Below are positions 45,957-57,500 of a DNA stretch of 64,000 bases, one piece after another. Below the pieces are notes generated by a model. The model made no database searches. It saw only the letters and a list, made by a program, of their open reading frames with translations, and had not been told where the DNA came from. The stretch's first letter is position 1; the number at the start of each line of letters is the position of its first letter. The DNA lies in the NCBI GenBank assembly GCA_018389105.1, contig JACATO010000320.1, positions 868,001 through 932,000 of the forward strand, in the 5' to 3' direction. Position numbers and translations under genes: made by a program. The stretch comes from Nautilus pompilius (Eukaryota > Mollusca > Cephalopoda > Nautilida > Nautilidae).

Positions 45957-48900
45957 ATGAGCAAATTTGATTTCTTTCGGTTTCTCTTCGGTCCTGACGA
46001 TGCGCAGCCCAGACCCAGGTAAGATAAGAAGAACTCGCGTCTTCGAGGTTCGGTCAGCTACCTACCTGTTCAACATTAAGGGCAGGCAGGCTGGCTATCC
46101 TGTCATGCGTGAACCTAGCTGGAAGGTATATCCAGAGACTCCGCGACTGTGGACATCAGTTTCTAACGATTGTAAGTATAATCCCCCCACCCCCAGCGGA
46201 GTCCCTAATAACTATATGGTCGAGGTAGACTTCAGTAAAGTATTGACCAGCTTTCTTTTTACCCTTTAATTTATTAGCCCTTCAACGCCCCCCCCCCCCC
46301 CGACAAGAATAACAGTCTGCTGTCATCAGTGCTATGGCCCTTTCCAGCCCGGAACCGGGTTAAGCTGTACATTAGAAGTCTGCTTTGGGAACCCGTTTCT
46401 TTCCAGGTATATTGATGCTGCACCAGCCGGTAAGACAAATGAAGTATAAATTTAAGTGAGGAGAACTGACCCCTTATTTTTTAATGTGTTCAGAAAGCTT
46501 CGTTAGAGTGATTGCTTCCCCAGCTGAAAAACCCTGAGCCCTCTGCTCTGAAGAGGCACCTAACTTTTCCAGTCAGAGGATGTGATGGCTTGGGCAAAAA
46601 AGGAGACTTTCCACTGTGCTGCTGCCATGAGTCTCCCACCATCCAAGTCCAGGGGAGAAATTTTCACCACAGAATCCCTCAACTTCCACAACAGAAAAAT
46701 AAGTCATCCCAGATTTATTAATCTTAGCAGGATGACTGGGTTCCCCCTCCTCCTCCTTTTCTTTTATAGCTATAGGTGCCTTGCAAATGAACAGTTTACA
46801 TTACACCTAAATGGGATCAGATTTTTGCATATTAGATGTGAAGAGTTAATCTACAGTTACATATGTTCATATGTGTAATTATTATTTAAATTTTTTTCTT
46901 GAAGGGTTATTCCCTTTGAAGATGAATTCCATAAAAAGAATGATATGGAAGAAATCTTGAAAACTTTTGAACAGGACATATACTGCCAGATGCACGAGTT
47001 ACAAGAACAGTTTGAGGATCTGATGGAAAATGTTGGTATAATTAATTTTTCAGGTAATCTTTACTAAATATATTGTTGCTGTTTTGTTGTAATTAAAAAA
47101 AAAAAGAAGTAAAGAAATGTCAGCATTAAGAAAAGCTATAAGACCCCTTGCTCCAGGGCTTCATTTGTGTTTAAATCTGAAAAAATTACTCCATGGAGTA
47201 ATGAAGTAGAATTTAAAATAAACAAAAAAAGCTTTCTTTTAAGAAAGACATTTTGTGAACTTCAAATGTCATCATTTCTATTTATTACTGTGTTTCAGAA
47301 ATGATAATGATTATGAATCTTTGATTTTTGTTTTGTACTGATATTTTGGGTAAGTTGTAAAACTAAATCCTGCAGAATATTAGTACACTTTCAACTATAT
47401 TCTAATTTGTAAAATAGCCCCTCCTTTTTTGTAAACACAGTGTCCAATTGCCATATTCCATTATAAAGTGCTCCTGTTAAGAGGCTAACAATACTATAAA
47501 AGCCTCCCACCTTTTCTTTTTCCAGCTTTACTATTACTCGCACTGCAGCAACACCTCGAGTTAAAGATTAGAAAATTAGATGATGGTTAAACAGAAAAAA
47601 TAAATTGTTCAAACAATGTTTGTTACTCCTATGGACATTTAAAATAAAACCAAACCAATACCCATTACAACGATAAGGTTTTGACCAAGTTTCATGTGAC
47701 CAACTGCAGTACAATATTATGAGACAGATTCTTGGTTTCTTTTTCATTAGATAGTATGAGCTTTGGAGAAAAAATTTCTTTAAGTTTTGTTTCTTTGTGA
47801 TGTGAACTTGTCTAAAAGAATGTGAAAGGAATGGTTGTGCTCCTTGATTTCAAATATGAGTAGAAAAGAACTGAAGCAGTGATGCATTTAGCTTTTCAGT
47901 GATATGTAAAATGGAGTTTAAATTTTAATATATTAGACTTTAAAATCTAGTAATTAGTATCTTTAACCAATAAAATAATAATTGCCTTAAATAAACTTTT
48001 AAATTTTGAATCTTTAAAAATGCAGGAATAAAGATGAGACTTTGAAATTCATTCATATAATCTATTTATTTTTTAAATCAAGGTGTAGAGGAAAACAAGT
48101 CACCTTGTTTGAGGGATGAAATGTTGAAGAAGCCTGACTCTGAAACAAGTGAATCAAACCAACCCTTTTGTGGGGAGTTTTTGTTGCCAGGCAACAGGGC
48201 TGATGATCACAAGTCATCACTGGTAGGTTGAGCTGCTGGTGCCAAACAAAGCAGAAACTTTAGCAGCTGCATCATTTTCCACTAAACATGGAAACAAACC
48301 ATGCATTTAGTCAGTGACATGTGGATCATGAATAATTGCACAGCCCACCATAAGATAGAAAATGGTAGCAAAAACAATCAGCTGATTTTCAAGATGAGGG
48401 GGAGGGGAAAATTCATTGGAAAGTCTTTACAATTTTGCTTTGTAATCTGGTATTTGAAAATATTGCATTTAAAAAAAAAGTTCATCAACCAAACAAAATA
48501 TTATTCACTATTTTTTTTTAAACGCCTCCCTTTTATCTAAAGAAATAATATATTAAAAACAGGAAATTGTGTATAAAATGCATGCAGGTTTTATAATGAG
48601 ATTAATTAGTGAGAGTCACAGCTTGTATGAAGTCTGTAAGTGTAAATTTTATTGATATTTGCACTGGAGACTTAAAAAGTAAATAATTTGGAAAAAATTC
48701 TTAACTACATTATTTGTTGGCAAAAAAAAATTCCTTTTATTTTAAAATTTGCAATATTTATCTACTATTGTCAGATTGTCTACAGGTTGAGAATCCCTTA
48801 TCCAAAATCCTTGGGGCTGAATGTGTTTCAAATTTTGGAATATAGATATACTGGCATAATTTGGTAGCTAACCCACTGGGGAGTGGGAACTGGGCATAAG

Positions 48901-51900
48901 TTCATTTACAATATTATAACTGCATACAGATACATACAGTCTACAGGTAGCTTTATGCAATATTTTAAAATCATTTTGTGCATGAAACTATAAGAAAAAA
49001 ATGTACATTTAACCATCAGAAAGGTAAGCTATCATACAGTAGTCCTTCTGGTACCGTAGGGGTATTTACAGGCCTTTTTGACATTCTCAAAGTATATTCA
49101 CACCAACAACAAAGCACAAAATTGAGTGAAGCATGCCACCCAGGAACCTTCTGGAATTTTCAGGTGCTCCAAAATACTTTGAGCTTTTCAGATAAGGGAT
49201 TCCCGACCTGTACTTTCAATTAAGGGGAGACCAGTACTTGATATTTTTAAGACAACTGCATGTCATGTGCTATCTTGGCATCTTACAAGTTAAAAGAAAA
49301 AAAAAAGTAGGTATTTTTTCCTTGGCAATGTCAATGATCCTGAGAAAGTTTTATATAACACTGATGTAATTTTTCAGGATGCTATGGATTCACTGTATAC
49401 CCTTCAGAATCAATTTTTTGATATTTTACACAATCATGTTGGAGATGTTTCTAAGCAAAAAAAAATTGTCAAATGCTCAAGAACTGAAATGCAAAGTTCA
49501 ATGGAACTTAAAAAAAATGTCCTTATTGAGAACAGCATTTAAAGATCTACCTAAATAGTCCTTTTCTACCTGGAAAACTCCTAGAAAGTTCTAGGTTCTC
49601 TCAACTTGCTTTCTGAACTTTATAGTTATTCAATTTCATGTGAATGAGCCAAAGCATGAACTCCCCTGGTCCAGTTATTGGCATTAAATGAACTTGCCTA
49701 ATCCATTCACTGCCCTTCATCTCAGCACTCCCTACTGTATGCTCATCTAGATAGACAGCTTGCAGAGACAATAGCAATCTTAAACTATTGAATTGGGACA
49801 GTGATGTTAAGTTCAGGAACCATGCAAAATTGTCCTGAGTTTACTGGAATTATAAAGATGGTGCTTTATACTTTCCAGGGGTGTAGGGCATGTATAGATT
49901 TGTTTACAACTTGCTTGAATTTTGTAAACAAAGGCCTGTTATATCTAAAGTCAAAAGCACATGAATGATCACTATTATTTATTGCATGGAGATTTTTTTC
50001 TGCTAGAAATTGGCCAAAAAAATTTTTCAGCTTTTGCATATTCGTTTAGTGCTGGTGTCTCCTTAATATATTTATGTATTCTGGATGGTAGTCAGCATTT
50101 GCACAATGAAAATTGTGTTAAAGTGCAAACAGCAGCTATGGATGAATGTTGTAGAGACCCCTCGTTTAACTCACATTTTGTTTTTCTTCCCTCCAGTTTT
50201 CCAGCTTGTTTAAAATGCCACAGTGGAACAAAATGAAGCCTCAGAATAAAATTGACAAAGGTGGGTAGGCCAACTGACTTGTTTTACATTTATGAACTGT
50301 AACTCGCAGAACTATGCTTCATCATTTGAATATGCCTTAATCCTAAAGCAACTATCTATCTTAAATATAACAAAACTCCTTTGGATCTATTGTTGATAAT
50401 GCATTTTTTTAAGCAACTTGGACTACATCCAGATTTATTTGATTGTTTGTTTGGACATCCTCTAAGCTCATATGTACATTAAGTTGAATGACAACTTAGT
50501 TTTTGGATGCAAGTTGCAGAAAAACAGCTATACAAGGTCTGTCAAAAAAGTATTCGACCTTAGGCTGGGAAAAAAAATTACGTACTTGGTGGGGTTCAAT
50601 TACTAATCCCCTTCAAAGTAGGCCCCTTGTGCCTCCACACACTTAGCCCAACGATCCTTCCACTGTTCAAAGCACATCTGGAATTCTTCCAGAATGGCTC
50701 TCAGCTCTGCCGTCGCATTCCGCATGATGTCCTCTCGGCTCTCAAAGTGGGAGCCTTTCAGTGGCATCTTCATTTTTGGGAACAGCCAGAAGTCAGGAGG
50801 AACCATGTCTGGAGAGTAGGGAGCCTGACAAATGAGCTGGGGTGTTGTCATGATGCAGCTGCCAGTTTTGCAAGGCCCACAGATCTGGTCTCTCGCACCG
50901 AACTGCATCACAAAGACATCGGAGGACTTCCTGATAGTACTCCTTTGTAACTGTTTGTCATTCTGGTGTGTATTCATGATGCAGAATGCCTCGGTAGTCA
51001 AAGAAACCAGTCAGCACCACCTTGATTTTGCTCCAGACCTGATGTGCTTTTTTTGGGCCTTGGAAACATTGGGTGCTTCCACTGTGATGACTGAGCTTTG
51101 GTTTCCGGGTTGTACCCATACACCCACAACTCATCTCCAGTTATCACAGTATTCTGGAACTCAGGATCCCTGTTGAGGTTGCGCAGGACCTGCTGGAAAC
51201 TGCCAAGACGAAGTTGTTGTTGTTCCTGAGAAAGCAGCTTGAGCACAAATTTCGCTGCCACTGCGCATCCTCCTTTAAAACTGCATGTGCAGAATCTTTA
51301 CTGATCCCAATCTCGTCACCAATTTCCTGCACCGTCAAACGACGATCCTCCATTATCAAGGTCCACACTTTCTCGATAACAACTACATTGCAGCTTATTG
51401 ACGGCCTCCCAGAATGCTGGTCACTCTCCACCAATGTGCAGCCATCTTTGCACCTGTTGTACCATTCTCTTATTTGGCTAACACCCATGGCATTGTCACC
51501 AAAAGCCTGTTTAATTTTGCGAATTGTTTCCACTTGGGTATCTCCAAGCTTTTGGCAAAACTTTATGCAAGATCGTTGCTCCACACGTTCCGTCATTATG
51601 GGTGAAATGAAAATGTGATGAGTTAGTAGTACAGCACCTCACACGCTGGCTGCCTGACAGCGACTGACACATGCACACTTTTGCCTCCCTAATGTCATTA
51701 CTTCCCATGGGAAAATATAAAGCCAGATACTTTTTCGACAGACCTTGTATACTGCATTTACTTGTTTTTTTTCCCATTTATTTTTTATACTATCGAATTT
51801 TTGATGGGTGTTAGTTTTTATCTGCAGTACAAAATACTATGGAATATTTTATCAGATGAATATTCCTTTTTGTATTAATAGTTGCAATGCATGCATTTTT

Positions 51901-54006
51901 TTTTTTTTTTTTTTACCTGTGGGATCTTTGGTAACAGGTGACCAGCCTGTGTCCATGACATGGTTTATGCATTCAGGTTAAATGTAGTGTCAGACAAGCA
52001 TTTTTACTAATGTCAAAAGAAACCCATACGTTTCACCAATCCAAGTTGGGCCCCCAACAGGCTGGTATGCTACATTCAGCAATCAGATGGATACACAAAC
52101 AAGGAAGAAGTAGGTCTAGGACACAGATTTCTCTCATTTTGGGGATACATTTATGATTAGTGGCAGATTGTTAAACTTTAATAACAGTACATGACAAAAT
52201 TAAGTGTGAGGAACTCCCAAAGTAGCAGCTAGATTGAATTATATCTGACAGTTTGAGTAGTGATAGTGCAGAAACAAATTCAACACAGTTATTACTTAAG
52301 TTAGAGTATTCTCAAAATGTTTCTTAATTTTAAACTACAGATTTGGATGATCAAGTGAAGGATGAACAAGATGCACTAAAGCTAATTGAGCAACCACAAC
52401 AAGATAAGCACATCCCCAGGGGCATTATGTCAAGCCACACAAGATTTTCTTTCAGCATGAGAGATTCGGATGGTGTAAGTTGTTTGTATAAAAAAATCCA
52501 GGACAAAATTGCACAATACAGCAACAATAATAACAGGTTTTTTTTTTTCGATTAATGTACACTTTCTTCCAGAGGAATTTGAAATCACTAGTCCTTCATC
52601 GTATTTATTTTAAAGATGAAAAATTGGTTTTTCTATTCTAGCATGTATTAAGTGAAACAATATCAATATAAATAACACTTCTCTAGCAAAGAGAGAGATA
52701 GGCATGTGCCTTCATCTAGTATTTATTTTAAAGATGAAAAATTGGTTTTTCTATTCTAGCATGTATTAAGTGAAACAATATCAATATAAATAACACTTCT
52801 CTAGCAAAGAGAGAGATAGGCATGTGCCTTCATCTAGTATTTATTTTAAAGATGAAAAATTGGTTTTTCTATTCTAGCATGTATTAAGTGAAACAATATC
52901 AATATAAATAACACTTCTCTAGCAAAGAGAGATAGGCATGTGAATATAGTCCATTATTATAATGTTGTAATTTAAGGAGGTCACTCACTCATTTCATGCA
53001 AACACCTTGACAAGTTCATTAGTACCTTTAGTCCTTGGGCCTAAAAATCCAAGAAACCAAAGGCTGTGGTAATGTGGACAAAAAAATCAAAGGGCTCAAT
53101 ACCAAGTACTGGTGGTTCATCTGCATTTGGATGTTCAGTCCAGTGTGCTCTAATGGACATATGTCAGGCTTTAATATCAGCTTACCTGCTTCATCTGGTA
53201 TACACCAATAGCAAGCAATCTGAGGGAATCTTCCATACTGATGATTTCCTTGTGAGCCCTTTTGACTTAGACTGTTTGAGCTTGTTTTGTTGTTTAGCAA
53301 TTGCAGAATCATTCTGTATTTCGAATGAGACTGGGGCAGTAATAGTTGCAAAGGGCATCTTATGGTCCCCCTTTTAAACAACAAGGATCATAGTTTCATG
53401 TCTTATTGAAATAACCATTTTATTTTTCATATTTGAAGGCTAGTTTACTAGGCATTTATATTTCTAAGAACTACCATCTCTTACAGGTGGAAGCTCAATG
53501 GTTCTGCTGCTGTATTTTAAATTTGTTTAGTTCATTGTTTAAAAATTCATCTTCAGTTTAAAATGCTGGTGTTAAGTTTTTTTTTCTTCTTTCATCAACA
53601 GAAGATGCAGCAGTTCAAAACTGTGCAAGATTCAGATGGAAAAGAAGAAATAACAGAGACAAGGTCCATAGGAGATCAGACACACACACTAACGATCAGG
53701 AAAGACCAGTCTGGCAATGTCACAGAAAGGAGAGAGGACTTGAAGAATCTTCATCAAAGTAACTACTGATAAGTTTGATAAGTGTTGTTTGTTTTTTTTA
53801 AATGTAACTATGGTATAATTACAAATAATTTTATTTTATTTTCAGAAGATCTGCCAACATTTGAACGGTTGTGGCAGAACACAGACTCTGCATTTCCAAG
53901 GAGTGACAAAGCTGAAGAACAGCTGGTTCGCAGGACACCCACTGACAACAGTGGCAGCATACTATGGAAACTTTTTGGTATGAATCCTCCTAAGCCAAGC
54001 TCTTAA
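45957..54006 (+). CDS. HAX1: HAX1 (HCLS1-associated protein X-1) homologue
   Basis: Seven coding exons: 45957-46018, 46905-47053, 48083-48222, 50197-50260, 52341-52474, 53602-53758 and 53846-54006. All are GT-AG and in phase, giving 288 residues (human 279). The start MSKFDFFRFLFG matches human MSLFDLFRGFFG. Exon 2 is acidic and charged. Exon 3 has CLRDEMLKKPDS, as in human TLRDSMLKYPDS. Exon 5 has DLDDQV, as in NDLDSQV. Exons 5-6 (SFSMRDSDG-KMQQFKTVQ, then GKEEITETRSIGDQT) correspond to the human SVTKITKPDGIVEERRTV region. The end SILWKLFG recalls SILDLFLGRWF. HAX1 is a mostly mitochondrial anti-apoptotic, disordered protein that supports CLPB/HTRA2-linked proteostasis. Introns hold a Tigger-like MITE, a dead mariner and a triplication. 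Polyadenylation signals AATAAA lie at 54310-54320. Confidence 0.88.
48783..49210. mobile_element. Pogo/Tigger-like MITE in HAX1 intron 3
   Basis: A 428-bp element flanked by TA dinucleotides. The left end is CAGGTTGAGAATCCCTTATC and the right end, reversed, is CAGGTCGGGAATCCCTTATC, so the ~25-bp terminal inverted repeats are nearly perfect. The TIR and internal words (TTTTGTGCATGAAACTA, ACCATCAGAAAG) closely recall non-autonomous Tigger copies that I know from mammalian genomes. It has no coding capacity. Confidence 0.8.
50531..51749 (-). mobile_element. Degenerate mariner (DD34D) in HAX1 intron 4
   Basis: The ends are TACAAGGTCTGTCAAAAAAG on the left and, reversed, TACAAGGTCTGTCGAAAAAG on the right, each next to TA, giving about 1.22 kb. 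The minus strand carries a transposase in at least three frames: an N-terminal HTH part (51596-51144, starting MTERVEQRSCIKFCQKL), a middle part with VITGDELWVYGYNPE (first D), and a C-terminal part (HHDNTPAH, then YSPDMVPPDFWLFPK and RWAKCVEAQGAYFEGD) with the second and third D. Frameshifts near 51.26 kb, 51.03 kb and 50.84 kb make it inactive. It lies antisense to HAX1. Confidence 0.92.
52594..52941. repeat. 118-bp tandem triplication in HAX1 intron 5
   Basis: Three near-identical copies, with landmark AAGATGAAAAATTGG starting at 52613, 52731 and 52849, a constant 118-bp period. The last copy loses two bases in the GAGAGA run. Each copy contains TTTTTCTATTCTAG, which resembles a 3' splice site on the coding strand. 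Near-identity suggests recent origin or an assembly effect. Confidence 0.95.
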
Positions 54007-54259
54007 ACTTGGAATATATGTATGCTGCAGTAACTTTTTTTTTTTTCCTCCTTCGGTTTGTTTCATTTTAACTTGTGTATCAATGTTACTATGGTTATAG
54101 GAGAGTTTCAGCATCTCAAATGCAGCCCTTTAAAAATACTGTCCACAATCTTTCCAAATCCCCCACCCCAGGAAAATGTGCTTCAAAGACTAAATTAGCT
54201 TACTGCTATATGCAACAACATTAAATAGAGTAAAAAGTATGAAATATCCATGGTAACCT

Positions 54260-54320
54260 TTTATTTGGCAGCAGTGTATACTATTCTTAAAAAAATCTGC
54301 AACAAAAAAAATAAAATAAA
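54260..54320. terminator. Convergent polyadenylation signals of HAX1 (+) and TUBGCP4 (-)
   Basis: Plus-strand AATAAA at 54310-54315 and 54315-54320 follow the HAX1 stop by about 300 bp. TTTATT at 54260-54265 is AATAAA on the minus strand, about 300 bp after the TUBGCP4 stop. Each signal lies beyond the other in its own direction of transcription, so the two 3' UTRs would overlap. Confidence 0.45.
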
Positions 54321-54567
54321 TTGTTAATCCACAAATATATAATAAGCATTAGAATCAATCTATTACTGTCAATATAATCATTCTGAAATATGTAAATAAA
54401 CAGTTGAAAAAACTTTGGTTTTTATATTTAGATAAAGGGATTATAATAAGACCCATAACTAATTAATAAGTATTTTAATATACGTTTTCTACTAATGAAA
54501 AAAAGGGCAGGTGTTAGAGTTAACACTGAAGGAAGACATGCTGGTAACTATTCTAGATGTTTTCCAC

Positions 54568-57500
54568 TCACTTTCCCAAATAACCTTCTGATGCAGTGAC
54601 GTAATTGTTGAAGTCCAGTCTCAGCAGTAACTGGCCAATGTTCTGATGGGTACCACGAGTTTGAGAATTTGATAAAAATACAAAAAACAGGCGAAACTGC
54701 TTTTGAAATTCCTGCAACACAAAGTAGAATCTTTTTCTAAATTTTCAAAAGATAAAATCTCAGCTTTAGTTTTAACAAAAATGGCAAATAGCATAGTAAT
54801 GAAAATTGCACACAAGCTATATACAACTTTTGATTTCCCTACCAGGGGAAAGCACATGAAAGCAGTTCAAATAATAGCTATAAATGTTAATCAGAAATAA
54901 GTAATGGAGATCCACTGTTACATTGTGAACACACTGTTGGCTTTTTATGGGTGCCTCATTTGCTGAGACATTTACACCTTTAAAAAAATGCAAGTAGCAC
55001 AATATACAAGTTTTCCATGCAAAGCTGTTTTTTTTTCTTCTTCAAAAATTACATGAAGCAGCTTACCCGTCTAATGTTGTCAATCTGTTCCATCTTTCTT
55101 GTGGTCATGGTGCCCGGATCATGAAGAACCAGCTTGCAAAAGTTCATGCAGTTTCCTAAAAGACCCTCAAGTAAGTTGTGCTGGAAACAGGAGAAAGCAG
55201 CTAAGAACTGGTGGCAACTGGAAAAGTTTATCAAGCCATCAATGTTCTAGTGAGATGTGCAGAAATGAGATCAGTGTTAATAAGACAGCACAGCATAAGA
55301 TTAAATAACTTGCGCATGTTTTTTGGGAGGAGGAGGGATGTATTTCAGTCATGTCATCTTTTTTTACAACTGTTACTCACCTACAATAACAGCAGCATAA
55401 GGTGAAATGGAATCCTAAATGCCATACATCTCTTCCAAAAAACAGAAAACATGTTTCATAATATACACGTACATTTCAATTATACAGGGGTGGTTAGATA
55501 CCACAGCTATCTCCAAACCACTGACATGAAAACAAGACCATATAGTTGTAATTGGTTAAAAACAAAACATTTAAACGTGAACAATATTAGTATAAAAATG
55601 TATGCTTACAGAGACTTTGTTAATGTTAAAAAAGCTAAGCTCCAGCAGTTTTGACAGAAACTGTTCGTGAACTCGCTTGGCTTCTTCAAAGTCGTGGACA
55701 GACTTTATTTTATCTATCAGGATTATGAAGAGAGATTCTATGACATCCACCTATAAACAAATGCAAAGTTTGGTCCTAAGTTAGTTTCACAGAAAAGGAA
55801 TTGTAAACAACAAAGCTATAAATAGCAAATACATAAGTTAATGGAATCAGCACAGGACTTTTAGAATGTTTAGTTGTGTCTAGTAATCCCCTACTTTAGT
55901 TTAGTTTAAGAGTAATCCAATGTTTATAGTATGCAAACACCCACCTCTTCATTAAAAAATCTTATTAACACACTTCTAGCACTAAGAGTCATGTAGCTTT
56001 ATTACCCATAATTTCTGGGAAAGCAGCTCTTCCTTATGCCTGCATCTACTTTATTTGAATATCCTTGGTAGACTTAAACAGCAGCAGATCTGAGGACATT
56101 CACAAGCAATAGGTTAAGGAAAAAAGGCATTCCACTGACTGTAACCTAGTAGAATTAAAAGATAAAAGGTCAAGGGTCAGCACCTCACCTGTAAATAGTA
56201 CTGAATGTTGTCAATGAGAAAAGCCAAATGAGTACGCAGCTTCCACACAGCTGCCTCCTTACTGCTGGTTACATGACGTTTTTCTTGCATTTGAAGAACC
56301 CAGCACTGCTGTAGCTCAGATTGAACACAGCGAACCTTTAGTAAGAACTTGAAAATCCGTTCATACCTGTGACATGAGAAAGAGAGAGGATGGTCTTCAC
56401 TTTTGGAGACAACAGAAAACACTTGTTTTTTTTTTCTTCGTTATTCTCCCTGAAACTCTAAAAATTTAATTTTTATTTTTTTACACAAACTCAGAGGTTA
56501 AAAAAAACAAACAAAAACAAATATGGAACCAAAATTTGTATTTGTTAATGTGAATAACTTCGTCATTTACACAATGAATACATGTAGGAATGATAGCTTT
56601 AGAAAGTATAATCCAGCCAATATGCTTGTCAGATTAGAGGCATTCAAATGAAATCAGACTGAAAACAAAGTCCGTAATTGCATCAGGCCAGGTTTAATTT
56701 GAAAATCTCTAATACAAATAGATGGGGAAAAACAACTTGAGCAGATAATTAAAAATGTAAGAGTTATAAATACAGTATTCTTGTGTGGAATGCACCTACT
56801 TCTCCAATACTGCAGAACTGAAATATATCTGGAGTGGCCACTGTACATTATACTTCATTCCCAAGGCATTCCATCCACTTTCTATAAGATTGCCACCTCC
56901 CTTTTCATCTGAAATTAGGAGATGCACAATAAGTATTTATGCAGTAAGCTTTGATTCATCAAACAAAAACAAAAAACAACTAATTTTCAGGTTTTAATTT
57001 TGCCGAATTCTTAAACTTCGCAAAGTGAGCATTTGGCATTTAATTTTCAGATTATGCACTGAAAGTTTTCATTGAGTAGTAACAAACATTGACCAATGGA
57101 AAAATTCTGGGTGGGGTGTATTTAAATAATTGCCAATTTTGTGCTTTTTTTACCAAGTTTTCAAACAGTAACACCCGGTAAGCAGATTTAAAGTACACCT
57201 TAAACAGAGTTGCTCAGCATGTTTTCTTATATGATTAATTCTCTTCCCACAGTTGGCTGATGACTGTTGTGCAACATTGTAATTTGTGGCATCAAACTGG
57301 CTAGAGCAATTTTGCAAATGACCTACTGCAAGGAGTCTGGTTATGTGACCTGCCCTTGGACTAACATTTTAAACTAAATGCCATCAGCTACACTACACAT
57401 TTTTATACCCATTAGCCATTTTGAAATTTATTTTTACACAATACAATTTCAGCACCTGGAGTGTGTGGAATGCGTGCTGTTAGCATACATTTTTTCAAGG

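Noticed and set aside
53028-53384. 118-codon minus-strand and 103-codon plus-strand ORFs in HAX1 intron 5
   Set aside because: They overlap each other, show no domain, and probably come from an old unidentified repeat.
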